Source: Flammula alnicola (lineage: Eukaryota; Basidiomycota; Agaricomycetes; Agaricales; Strophariaceae). From it: DNA of 64,000 nt. A program made the position numbers and the translations under genes. Below are positions 56,137 through 64,000 of the stretch, one piece after another. Position 1 is the first letter of the stretch, and every line of letters starts with the position of its first letter. Under the pieces are notes generated by a model. That model saw nothing but the letters and a program-made list of their open reading frames with translations, was not told where the DNA came from and made no database searches. The DNA lies in the NCBI GenBank assembly GCA_015499995.1, contig JADNRV010000122.1:1-64000 (forward strand), written 5' to 3'.

Positions 56137-58637
56137 CTAAGATAGAGGAGCAGCCCCAGGTCCTGTGAGGATCATCTCATCAATGACTTCATCCTTCTCC
56201 GTCCGCTTGTAAGTCTTGATCGTCTCCCCATAGTCCGATATGTCGTAAATGCGGAACCTGCGGTCAAATCTGTCGAACTGATAAGATAACCGCATTCTAA
56301 AATACTCGAATGGAATGAACTCACCCAATCTTTCCATAGCCAGAGTATGAGCTAAATAAGTATTGAAAGTTAGTACATCCGATGACACTCATCGAGATAG
56401 ATACGTACCCGCCACCTCCGAAACACAGCCAGACACCATGGACACGTCGGCAGTTCTCTGTAACTTCGAGACCGAGCCGTATTAGCATTAAAGACGGCGA
56501 TGAAATAAAAGTGAACGTACTGTGGCAATGTCCGTTCCCAATTACTTTGACCTCGTGGACGTTTCCATTAGCTACATGCTCGCTTTCCATGGCTTTTAAA
56601 ATGCCCTTCTCGAAGAAACCGTCGCTATTCTTCGCATGGCCGGGAGGCTCTTGGCCAGAAATACCTACATCAAGAGGCCTGCCTGTTTTGGGGTTCATAT
56701 CGGCCTTCGAGTAGGATTCTGGTCTGGTGGCTAATAAATCTTTGTGACAAGGAAAATAAAGAACCAATGAACGTACAGAGGAATGTGGAAAAACATCAGC
56801 GCGTTTGGTTTCGCTAGTTTACGCGTAATCGGGGTGATTTGGTCCTGGCGTGCCCAGACAGATCCCAAGTCTTTGCCAGTATCAGGTCTAAATGGTCGTT
56901 CAATTTGCTTTATCGATGCTACAAGGTGTCAATTGACTTCATTCATAGGTTGAAGATATGGGATTTACCTGATTCTTGCAGGAACCAATCAATCTGATTT
57001 TGTCGGATCCAGTCGTATTCCGTTGGAGTGAAGAAACCAAAGAAATCAAGGAAGCCTTTCGAATATGATCCAGAGTCCAGGAAGTACAAGGTTAAAACAT
57101 GGGTTTTTGACCTGTCCACGACTATGTTAATAGCCTGATATGAATGAGGAAAGTTGGAAAGACACATACGCATCTGGACTGAACACCTTCAAGACATAGT
57201 TGCCAACACCATGGACGTCTTTTGGTCCCCTTTCGACTAAATTATATGGCAGCGCTTTCATCAGCGACATTTGTTGTTCTTTCAACATTCCATCCTCTTC
57301 ATCGTGATTCCCGAAAACCGCTGCCCAAGGGATGCCTTTGTCCGTAACAGCCCTAGAGAACTTCGCTAGAACCGATCTGGGGTCCCACGAGGAACCTTGG
57401 CCATTAAGCTGGTCACCAGTAAACACGATCAAATCTGGCTTTTCTTCGTCTATGATGTGCTCGATCAAAGTTTGGGTAAGGTTGTCGGAATGCTCGCATG
57501 GTTTAAGAATAGTATCTCGACACATCCCTTGAGAGACGGAGAAGTGAAGATCTGCGACCTGGAGGACCTTGAATTTTCCAGCATGGTTGAAGTGCAGAGG
57601 TGGTGCCTTTGGAGGTACTAGAAGAGCACCATCAGCAATACTAATAATAGAGGCGAAGATCACTCACGCTTGACACCTCTTCTATAAGTTATCCAGGTCG
57701 CCTCGACCTTTCCTTGCTGGGCAATGGTGGGGGGTTCTAGTTTCTCAAATCCATACCAAGGAACGTCTTCTCCGTAGAGCACGTCAAGTTCTGTGATAAG
57801 ATTTGCTCTCTCCTCCGGAGTCATATCGCCTGCTTGTTTCCCGGTCTTGTACCATAGGTAGAGTGGAGGAAGTCCCCTGATCCCAGCGCGTAATGAGGTC
57901 TCGGCTTTATGCCAACTGTCCTCTGAAGACGGCTTTTCGTTTTCCGAAAGGATTTGAATGTCGGTGACGAGATTGATATCTTGTCGTCTTGTCCGCCGGT
58001 AATAGATATTCTGGCAATTTTTTCAGAAACACACTCCAAAATACCACAGCGTATGAAGAGAGATTACGGACCAGCCATCCAGAAAGATATCCTCCTTCAA
58101 GGTTGAGATTCCGCGGAACCCGAACCCACTTCCCTTTAATTCCATCTTGCTCACTAGTAGAATCGGGAGCGCAATAGTCCCCTCCAATGTCTGGATCGAT
58201 TAGACACCGTGTGACGGCGATCTCAGAAACTAAATATCATGCATGCACAATTAATATCATGCCAAAGAAACGAATACTCGGTACGCACATCCAGTATCGT
58301 GCGGTAGAAGAGGGGACCAGGTATCCAGCGGAAGACTTGAATAGTCCACTTTATCTTCCGGTTTCGTAACGTTCCACCAATCAACTCCTGAATCCGGTGC
58401 TCCAGCGGAGGAGTTGCTAGGCCCTGTCGAGCTGCCTCCGCTCGGAATTGCATGGTCGGACAAGGTGACCGTTTCCCATGATTGCCATCCCATCCGTTGT
58501 TTGATGCCAGGTCCTCGAGTAGGTTGGTAGAGAATGAAGACATAGGTGAGCATCAGGGAGAACCCAATGACGGTCGTGATTGGCGCACACATGGACCGTA
58601 GGCCGCGGAAGAACTTGTAACAAGTGAAGGAGACCAT
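56137..58637 (-). CDS. Membrane-anchored calcineurin-like phosphoesterase, Dcr2 type
   Basis: Metal-dependent phosphatase related to yeast Dcr2, which acts in cell-cycle entry and the unfolded-protein response. It starts at 58637 with MVSFTCYKFFRGLRSMCAPI and one N-terminal membrane helix (ITTVIGFSLMLTYVFILY). A large luminal or extracytoplasmic region includes LPLDTWSPLLPHDTGLSEIA, VTRCLIDPDIGGDYCAPDS and LNLEGGYLSGWLNIYYRRTR. The catalytic part has VLQVADLHFSVSQG (D-x-H), IVFTGDQLNGQGSSWD (GD), AAVFGNHDEEDGML (GNHDE), ALMFFHIPL, and VKVIGNGHCH joined across an intron to TENCRRVHGVWLCFGGG, followed by YSGYGK. It ends near GETIKTYKRTEKDEVIDEMI. At least eight short introns are present; I did not tabulate all edges. 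It shares a 222-bp upstream region with uL23m. Intact as far as I can read. Confidence 0.85.
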
Positions 58638-58859
58638 CTTTGCCTATTAGCCAGAGGCTAAGGGAGGGGATTTACTGCAATGCCAAAGACACAGCTATTT
58701 GTACTGAGAGTCGAAAGGACAGATTGAATGGAGCCTGGTGTGGTTCCGCCAACGTGGACGTTTCTGCGAAACAAGTCATGCCAATCACGTGGGTAATTTT
58801 GAAATTTCCCGAGGCGTGCACTGGTTCCAGGTTGGCAGCTTTCCTCCACCGCAACTAAA
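58638..58859. promoter_or_regulatory. Bidirectional promoter between Dcr2-like and uL23m genes
   Basis: Divergent start codons lie 222 bp apart with no other gene between them. It contains CCAAT-like and CACGTG (58787-58792) sequences; the CACGTG E-box is perfect but its use is inferred. Confidence 0.5.
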
Positions 58860-59861
58860 ATGCAGGTTCTTCGCTGGTGTCCGAATCTTCGACGAACGTA
58901 TTCGACAAAACGAACACCACTACCGGAACTAGCGAGGGTTGCCCGGACAGCGTCCACCCCGCTTGCTGTGCGTCTCCGTCGACGCAAACAATTTGGTGCT
59001 GTCCCAGACGGCAAATCAGATGCGACACAATATGGACTCACACCAACCGAGAAAGCGCGCTATGATCGCCTCAAAGCTACAGGTGCACTTGAAGATTCTA
59101 GAGGAATCACTCCGAGCGAGGCTTCATGGTATAGCAAGGTGAACTCGCGCAGGTCCCGCATCCGCGGTTTCCGCCGCGAAGTGCAAGACGGCGTCCTCAA
59201 AACCGAAGCCGTGGGACAACGGGTCTATCTTCCCAATATCACCTTCAGACTCGTCAGAAACAACACGCAGCCAGGTCAACCTTATAATCCCTATGAAGCG
59301 ACTTTCCGTGTTCCCCAGTCCGTTACTAAAACCGACATCCGATCACTGCTCCTTGCTGTCTACGGTGTCAAGACCACCTACATCCGGACAGATAACTACA
59401 TCTCTCCTTGGTTCCGCACGTTAGAAGGCCCTAAACGCAGACCTTACAAGACATACAAGCGTGCCGTTGTTGGATTGGTCGACCCTTTCTATTACCCTCA
59501 TAGACTGGAAGACATGGCCTTAGAAGAAAGAAAAGAGCGAGAAGAGTGGATTGAGAAGCACTTCGCCATCCAGCACACGCGCAACTTGCAAAAGGAGGAG
59601 CTCTTGCGCCTGACCAAGGGCCAAGGCAGAATGTCGTGGAAATTCAAGGCACCGTTCGCCACGAAGAGGTCGCATATCATCCGTCTCGTCTCAGAGCGCC
59701 GAGCGTCGAGGGAAAATTTGGTGGCTGGTTTCGTTGGTGGGATGCGTTCGCTGAGGGAAGAGGAGGAGAAATTCGACTATAAAAAACTCAAAGCCAGGGT
59801 TGTAGGCCCCGGTTCAATACCACCAGAGGAGACTTCCGGCGTTCCGGCCGTGGTCGAGTAA
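58860..59861 (+). CDS. Mitochondrial large-subunit ribosomal protein uL23 (Mrp20/MRPL23 type)
   Basis: Intron-free gene of 333 aa. The first ~45 residues (MQVLRWCPNLRRTYSTKRTP and LAVRLRRRKQ further on) are Arg/Ser/Thr-rich without acidic residues, a typical mitochondrial presequence. The core is the uL23 fold: VYLPNITFRLVRNNTQPGQP, YEATFRVPQSVTKTDIRSLL, AVYGVKTTYIRTDNYISPWF and KRRPYKTYKRAVVGLVDPFY, where the family places its rRNA-binding basic loop. A long charged C-terminal extension (EERKEREEWIEKHFAIQH and REEEEKFDYKKLKARVVGPG) is usual for fungal mitochondrial versions. The protein sits at the polypeptide exit of the mitoribosome. It shares a short divergent promoter with the phosphoesterase gene. 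Two MITEs lie downstream. Confidence 0.88.
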   Translation: MQVLRWCPNLRRTYSTKRTPLPELARVARTASTPLAVRLRRRKQFGAVPDGKSDATQYGLTPTEKARYDRLKATGALEDSRGITPSEASWYSKVNSRRSRIRGFRREVQDGVLKTEAVGQRVYLPNITFRLVRNNTQPGQPYNPYEATFRVPQSVTKTDIRSLLLAVYGVKTTYIRTDNYISPWFRTLEGPKRRPYKTYKRAVVGLVDPFYYPHRLEDMALEERKEREEWIEKHFAIQHTRNLQKEELLRLTKGQGRMSWKFKAPFATKRSHIIRLVSERRASRENLVAGFVGGMRSLREEEEKFDYKKLKARVVGPGSIPPEETSGVPAVVE

Positions 59862-60006
59862 TTTCCCTGTATAATTCAATACGTATATCTTATTTTTCTG
59901 GTTCTGTGGAAACTCACCAACGCTCTGAACGCATTAATTTTAAGTCACTCACTGAACAAGGTTTGGACATTTTTGAGAGTCCTTATTGGGTCAAAATATT
60001 ATAAAG
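59862..60006. other. 3' region of the uL23m gene
   Basis: Short spacer up to the first MITE; nothing recognised apart from AT-rich DNA. Confidence 0.35.
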
Positions 60007-60015
60007 CCATTGCTG

Positions 60016-60553
60016 TAGTCTCGGACCAGCTCTCTTAACTGTCCCAATTAGGCGGGTCCGTCAAGAGAGTCTGGGACACAACCAACCACATAACCGGGAC
60101 ATTTAACGCTTGCTGGTAATGGCTCTTCCACCGTTTTTCATTGGAAGTTGACTGAATTTCATCACTGAAAATTCATAGCATTCTCTGTTAGAACTCTTAA
60201 ATAATCCTAGATACTCAAATAGGTTTGCTGAAGGCTTGGGGAGGTGCAAAAGATATCGAGAGATATTTAGGTAAAGGCTGATGGCACAGCCACTGCCAAA
60301 AAGCGTCTTCAGATTGAGGGCATTTACGAATGAATGTGCAATGGATTTAAAATTGTAAAGGGCGAGGTAGCCTTTCACGAACATCGTCTAAATTACCAGC
60401 GAAAAAAACAATTCAAAAACAAGATGGGGTGGGCAATAAACCGTCAAAAGTTGTAAGAGAAGGTCCCGGTTATCTGGTTGGTTGTGTCCCAGACTCTCTT
60501 GCGAGATAATAATATCCCAAAATGGATCGTTAAGAGAGACTGGCACGAGACTA
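60016..60553. mobile_element. MITE-like element (538 bp) with ~95-bp inverted ends and 9-bp target duplication
   Basis: The left end reads TAGTCTCGGACCAGCTCTCT; the reverse complement of the right end reads TAGTCTCGTGCCAGTCTCTC. After a short divergent stretch both share AAGAGAGTCTGGGACACAAC and CAACCA, then ATAACCGGGAC. The direct repeat CCATTGCTG flanks the element (60007-60015 and 60554-60562). There is no transposase. The ends are unrelated to those of the element at 3138-3630, so this is a different family, although both have 9-bp duplications. Confidence 0.87.
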
Positions 60554-60654
60554 CCATTGCTGACGAATACGTGTGTCCGTCATTCTTGCCTCCGGGTTCT
60601 ACTTGTCGAAAATTAACAGGCTCCAAGTATGTAGGCCTCTACGTTATGGTTTTA

Positions 60655-60845
60655 CAGCTGAACTCAAAACGATAGGCCACCTCAGATCAAAACTTAGGCA
60701 GGGCGGACACTCAAATCTCTACGTGACATGATAGCCGAGCGAGCCGAGCACTCCCAGTAGCCCAAATGATGGGAAAATCAGTCCGGATCATTTCGGCTGT
60801 GTACAGCTTTTGATCTGGGGTGGCCTATCGTTTTGAGTTCAGCTG
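60655..60845. mobile_element. Small MITE (191 bp) with ~38-bp inverted ends and TA duplication
   Basis: Left end CAGCTGAACTCAAAACGATA and the reverse complement of the right end are identical for about 28 bp and differ at one base up to about 38 bp (through GGCCACC, CAGATCAAAA). The element is flanked by TA on both sides (60653-60654 and 60846-60847), and ends beginning CAG after TA suit the Tc1/mariner superfamily. It lies about 100 bp from the previous MITE and about 150 bp upstream of the LRR gene. Confidence 0.82.
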
Positions 60846-60847
60846 TA

Positions 60848-60995
60848 ATCAGAGTGCAGGGCTGCGCACAGTGCATCAACACGTGATCGCGCCTTCTGTC
60901 CGTTTACGCGAGTTTACGCAAAGTTTACATACGCGCCCTATTTATTTAAGCAACCATGTCCCTGTTCACTTTTCCTTTTCCTTTCTTTCTCCTCT
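60848..60995. promoter_or_regulatory. Promoter of the LRR gene
   Basis: Only about 150 bp remain between the MITE and the start codon at 60996. It holds TATTTATTTAAG (about 60938-60950) and a pyrimidine-rich run CTTTTCCTTTTCCTTTC before the ATG. The upstream promoter, if longer, would include the MITE. Confidence 0.45.
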
Positions 60996-62638
60996 ATGCT
61001 GCCTATATATTACAATAACACTTACACACCATCCTCCTCGCCTCCGTCTCCTGCATCTTCTGCATACTTAAACTCCTCGTCTCCCCCATCTTCTCCGAGT
61101 CTTGACCCATTGTCCCTGGACAATGACGACGACACCGGGGGCAATTCGACGCGTTTTCACGCGCCAATAGACCCACTAGCGGGTTCATATCGCGCCATTC
61201 GCCCGAATAGGGCGTCCAACCCCTTCACACCTTCGCAGACACCTCAGAAAAAGGCGAGGTATTGGCACGGAAGTCCTCCCCCCGAGGACAAAGACGACAA
61301 TGAACCAGAACCGAAGTTTGACCTGGAGCAGAATCGCCAGAAGATTCTTTGGGAAGAGGCGATTGAGCTTGTGTTTACAACGGGAGAGCGGAAGATTGAC
61401 TTGATGTACGTTATTGCTACCTTCTATCTTTGCGACGTTTTTATCGTCACGATCTCGCTAACCAATGTTTTTAGGAGCAAGAATATTAGCAATATCCCGC
61501 CACAGGTTGTCCTGGACCTTGGGAAGATCGTCGTGCTACCCGAGAGCGGGGAGCCTGCCGACGATATCCGTGCTGGCTTGTCTTCATCAGCCTGGGGGCC
61601 CGTCACGACTGGCCGACGCGTATTTGCGCGCACGCACACCGCTCCTGCGTCTACTATGGCAGGATGGGCACGGATTGGCCCTCAAGGAAAAACCATGTCA
61701 AGCAACTCTATTCTGGGCATGGCGAGGGAATCCATGGATCTCTTCCTTGGGCAAAATAACATCACGAAGCTACCCATTGAGCTGTGGAGCTTGCATAACT
61801 TGACCGTTCTTTCGCTTAGTGTGTATTGCTCTTATCTTTAAATGCCCCCATGTTCTGACTCTTGGAAATTCCTTCAGGGAATAATAGTATTACCTATCTT
61901 CCTCCTGAAATTGGCCAGCTCATGGACCTTCAAGCATTGAATGTCGCACACAACAAGCTGCGATACGTTCCTGCGGAACTCCTGAAGATGAAGAAGTTGA
62001 CGCAACTCAATTTGTTTCCAAACCCCTTCATTCCCGAACCTCTTCCAAACCGCCACGGCAAATTTGTGTCCGAGACAGAATACAGAGGCCCTCAGGTACC
62101 TCAGTTTACCGAGCTAGCACTGCGTGTCCTACTTGCTCGTCCAACAGACCCCTCATCGTCGGCGCCGCTGGGAATGTTCAAAACAAAGCTGGAACAAATG
62201 TACGAGCTCCCTCTTCCAACAGGCCCAAACTGGCGCCCAATATCGGCTCATCTAGGCCAGACACTCTCGGTTTGCGTTCCTGGGTCAATCGTGATGGATG
62301 AAAGTCGAAAAGGGAAGTGGGACAATAAGGATTCCAGGGAGGTATCGGGTATCGGTTTGTGCCCAAATCCAGAGCACGAAAAGCCAAGCATTTTCGTACA
62401 GCATGCAGAGGAGCGGTATACCTGGGAGTCGTCGACTATCGTTATTCGTACGCTAGGGGGCACTGCTGCAGTGCTTTGGAGGGGTTGCTTGCGGGGCTGT
62501 TTGGAGTTCCTTGGACCCGCTAGGGAAGACGAAAATCAAAATATCGTCGAAGAAAAGATGGAAATTGATTTGGATGACGGTGAGGTCGTTCAGGCTGTTC
62601 GTTTCGAAGAGGGTGTGGAATTGGACTTTGATGATTAG
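60996..62638 (+). CDS. Leucine-rich repeat protein, unknown function
   Basis: Exons 60996-61405, 61475-61818 and 61878-62638 give 504 aa. The N-terminal ~130 residues are Ser/Pro-rich and disordered. LWEEAIELVFTTGERKIDLM is a helical segment. LRRs of the LxxLxLxxNxLxxLP type follow: NISNIPPQVVLDLGKIVVLP (degenerate), LFLGQNNITKLPIELWSLHN, LTVLSLRNNSITYLPPEIGQ, LMDLQALNVAHNKLRYVPAE and LLKMKKLTQLNLFPNPF, where the joins depend on the second intron. The C-terminal half has no domain I recognise (FTELALRVLLARPTDP, VSGIGLCPNPEHEKPSIFVQ) and ends in an acidic tail (EIDLDDGEVV, EEGVELDFDD). Similar single-copy fungal LRR proteins exist, but I cannot name a function. No signal peptide, so probably intracellular. 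The start leaves only a short gap to a MITE. Confidence 0.75.
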
Positions 62639-62850
62639 CGCAGAGGCGCTCGTACTATAGCTTATACATGTACCATAAGGATTGTATTATACTACACTGC
62701 CAAGAGATAAGATAAGATGAAAGTGTCTTACATAATGGGAGAACCGTGCCAGTCATGCAGAGAAATGTCGAATTTAAGGAGACTGACAGTGCTGCCTCGT
62801 TTCTGTCTTCTTTTCTAACTGGAACTCACTGTCCTTTCGTGAGCCCACCC

Positions 62851-64000
62851 ATGCCCGTCGCATCTACAAACAGGGCGAATTATAAGCCATTTTATTCTCC
62901 GAGCTCACACTGCGTCGGCTGCACCTCTGCAACAGGACTGGACTGCACGGAACCTCTTTGCTCCTCCTCCAATGCATTAACCGCCCAGTGTACGGACCAG
63001 TGTGTCGTTATCGCCTGCAGTGATCCTGATCATACGCAATCGATATGCGATGGAGCTGGCCCGCATACCCATTGCGATCTCGTCTGCGACGAGGCCGTTG
63101 ACTGCGTCGACTGTCATGGTTTCGATGCGTTTGTAAGCCCCATTTCCTTCCTTGACGATGGCCTGACTAAGCATCCTATCTGCCTCGAAATTCAGTTGCA
63201 GTGCTGCGGTGAATATCGACCGTGTGACGGCGCAGAGCTATCGCGAACGTCGTTTCCAGCCAATACACATATACCGTCGGCCTGGGACACTGCATTTGAA
63301 GAATGGTGCGCGGCATGTGCGCAACCCGAAACCGCTAAGTTACACTTGAACCACGAACGGCCAATCAATTTAAATGAGAGCACGCCTCTTGCTGGTGAAA
63401 GAGAAACGAATAGCGTCTTCGACAAGACAATACAACTATCACATCATCACTCCTTTCAGACGAATTCATCTCCCCAGACACCACAACCTTCTCCGAAACC
63501 TTCGCCTCCGGTCAATTGCCTATGGTCAGCATGCGACGCGGCATTCCCCTCCTTATCCGAGCTTGTAGGACATGTCAACCTTAATCATCTGTACAACTCG
63601 CCGTCCTTGAGCATGGAAAACATCAACGACGCTTTCGATCGCAATGCCAACCACAACGGATCGCCTATCTCATGCTTATGGAATAATTGCGGCAGCTCTT
63701 ATTATTCTTCCTCCAATAGCTTCGAGCTACTAGCGAACCACTTCATGAATGAACACCTTGCATCGGACGAACTCCCCCATTACCAGCAGCACAATGTGGG
63801 GCACCATCATCAACACACCCAAGAATCATCCAGCTCCTCAAAACAAAACTTATCTCCATCTATGACGCCGTGTCTGCCCGCTCCTACCATCCCTCAGAAC
63901 ACGTTTGTTCCCGATATGAATCAGCAGATGAGAAACGACGAGCCGTTATCTCAGATTACTGCGCCGAGCAATCATAGCTGTACTACAGGCGCCCATGAAT
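62851..64000 (+). CDS. Zinc-finger transcription factor, Zap1-like (3' end outside window)
   Basis: Exons 62851-63132 and 63196 to the window edge. The N-terminus is unusually Cys/His-rich: SHCVGCTSATGLDCTEPLCS, CTDQCVVIACSDPDHTQSIC, HTHCDLVCDEAVDCVDCHGF and LQCCGEYRPC, possibly a metal-binding activation domain. After a Pro/Ser linker come two C2H2 fingers of the CxxxxC type: CLWSACDAAFPSLSELVGHV-NLNH and CLWNNCGSSYYSSS-FELLANHFMNEH. CLW-type paired fingers and a Cys/His-rich N-terminus resemble the zinc sensor Zap1/Zrt regulators, which induce zinc uptake genes under deficiency; the DNA-binding fingers would lie past the edge. The intron (63133-63195) has GTAAGC..TTCAG borders. Metal sensing is an inference. 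Confidence 0.72.
   Translation, partial: MPVASTNRANYKPFYSPSSHCVGCTSATGLDCTEPLCSSSNALTAQCTDQCVVIACSDPDHTQSICDGAGPHTHCDLVCDEAVDCVDCHGFDAFVSPISFLDDGLTKHPICLEIQLQCCGEYRPCDGAELSRTSFPANTHIPSAWDTAFEEWCAACAQPETAKLHLNHERPINLNESTPLAGERETNSVFDKTIQLSHHHSFQTNSSPQTPQPSPKPSPPVNCLWSACDAAFPSLSELVGHVNLNHLYNSPSLSMENINDAFDRNANHNGSPISCLWNNCGSSYYSSSNSFELLANHFMNEHLASDELPHYQQHNVGHHHQHTQESSSSSKQNLSPSMTPCLPAPTIPQNTFVPDMNQQMRNDEPLSQITAPSNHSCTTGAHE

Noticed and set aside
1..64000. Secondary-metabolite gene cluster
   Set aside because: Apart from a transporter there is no polyketide, NRPS, terpene synthase or P450 gene; HMG-CoA synthase is a housekeeping enzyme.
1..64000. CRISPR array or bacterial insertion sequence
   Set aside because: No regularly spaced repeats of that type; the intron-rich genes are clearly eukaryotic.

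Overview
The window looks like nuclear DNA of a filamentous basidiomycete, most likely an Agaricomycete. Genes are cut by many short introns (about 50-60 nt, GT..AG). Most recognisable proteins are fungal housekeeping proteins: a Reg1-type PP1 regulator, HMG-CoA synthase, RPP40, Dnmt2, Vps9, pantothenate synthetase, Bud6/Aip3, a Dcr2-type phosphatase and mitochondrial uL23. Several families typical of mushroom-forming fungi are mixed in: short BTB proteins, a DUF3455 secreted protein, a seven-TM 'rhodopsin-domain' protein, a sedolisin relic, and a very large AT-hook/exonuclease gene. Genus cannot be told from sequence alone.

Layout. 0-2.3 kb: Reg1-like PP1 regulator (minus strand, running off the left edge). 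2.4-8.4 kb: gene-poor DNA with one MITE. 8.5-11.1 kb: Dal5-type MFS transporter. 11.3-14.4 kb: foldback transposon with 1.1-kb inverted arms. 15.5-16.4 kb: secreted DUF3455 protein. 17.5-20.6 kb: two tandem BTB genes. 22.8-24.5 kb: HMG-CoA synthase. 25.2-30.6 kb: 1,654-aa AT-hook/zinc/DEDDy-exonuclease protein, convergent with HMGS and divergent from RPP40 (31.5-33.3 kb), with a Tc1/mariner relic between the two starts. 34.4-35.3 kb: disordered unknown protein. 37.2-38.4 kb: TDP2-like EEP-fold protein, convergent with Dnmt2 (38.7-40.1 kb), whose last exon has a decayed extra copy. 40.3-43.2 kb: Vps9. 43.7-45.1 kb: sedolisin pseudogene. 46.6-47.9 kb: seven-TM protein. 49.0-50.3 kb: pantothenate synthetase, with 92-bp tandem repeats upstream. 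51-52.2 kb: C2H2 remnant and a possible 85-aa gene. 52.7-55.9 kb: Bud6. 56.1-58.6 kb: Dcr2-like, sharing a 222-bp promoter with uL23m (58.9-59.9 kb). 60.0-60.9 kb: two different MITEs side by side. 61.0-62.6 kb: LRR protein. 62.9 kb to the right edge: zinc-finger factor.

The genes do not form one pathway or a metabolite cluster; this is mixed housekeeping and accessory content. The unusual content is mobile DNA. Five elements have recognisable ends, and four of these have target-site duplications readable from sequence: 9 bp, 8 bp, 9 bp and TA. The intact DUF6729-like exonuclease gene may itself belong to an undescribed selfish family. Exon structures were assembled by hand from splice signals; where I summed exon lengths the total was divisible by three. 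No database search was possible.
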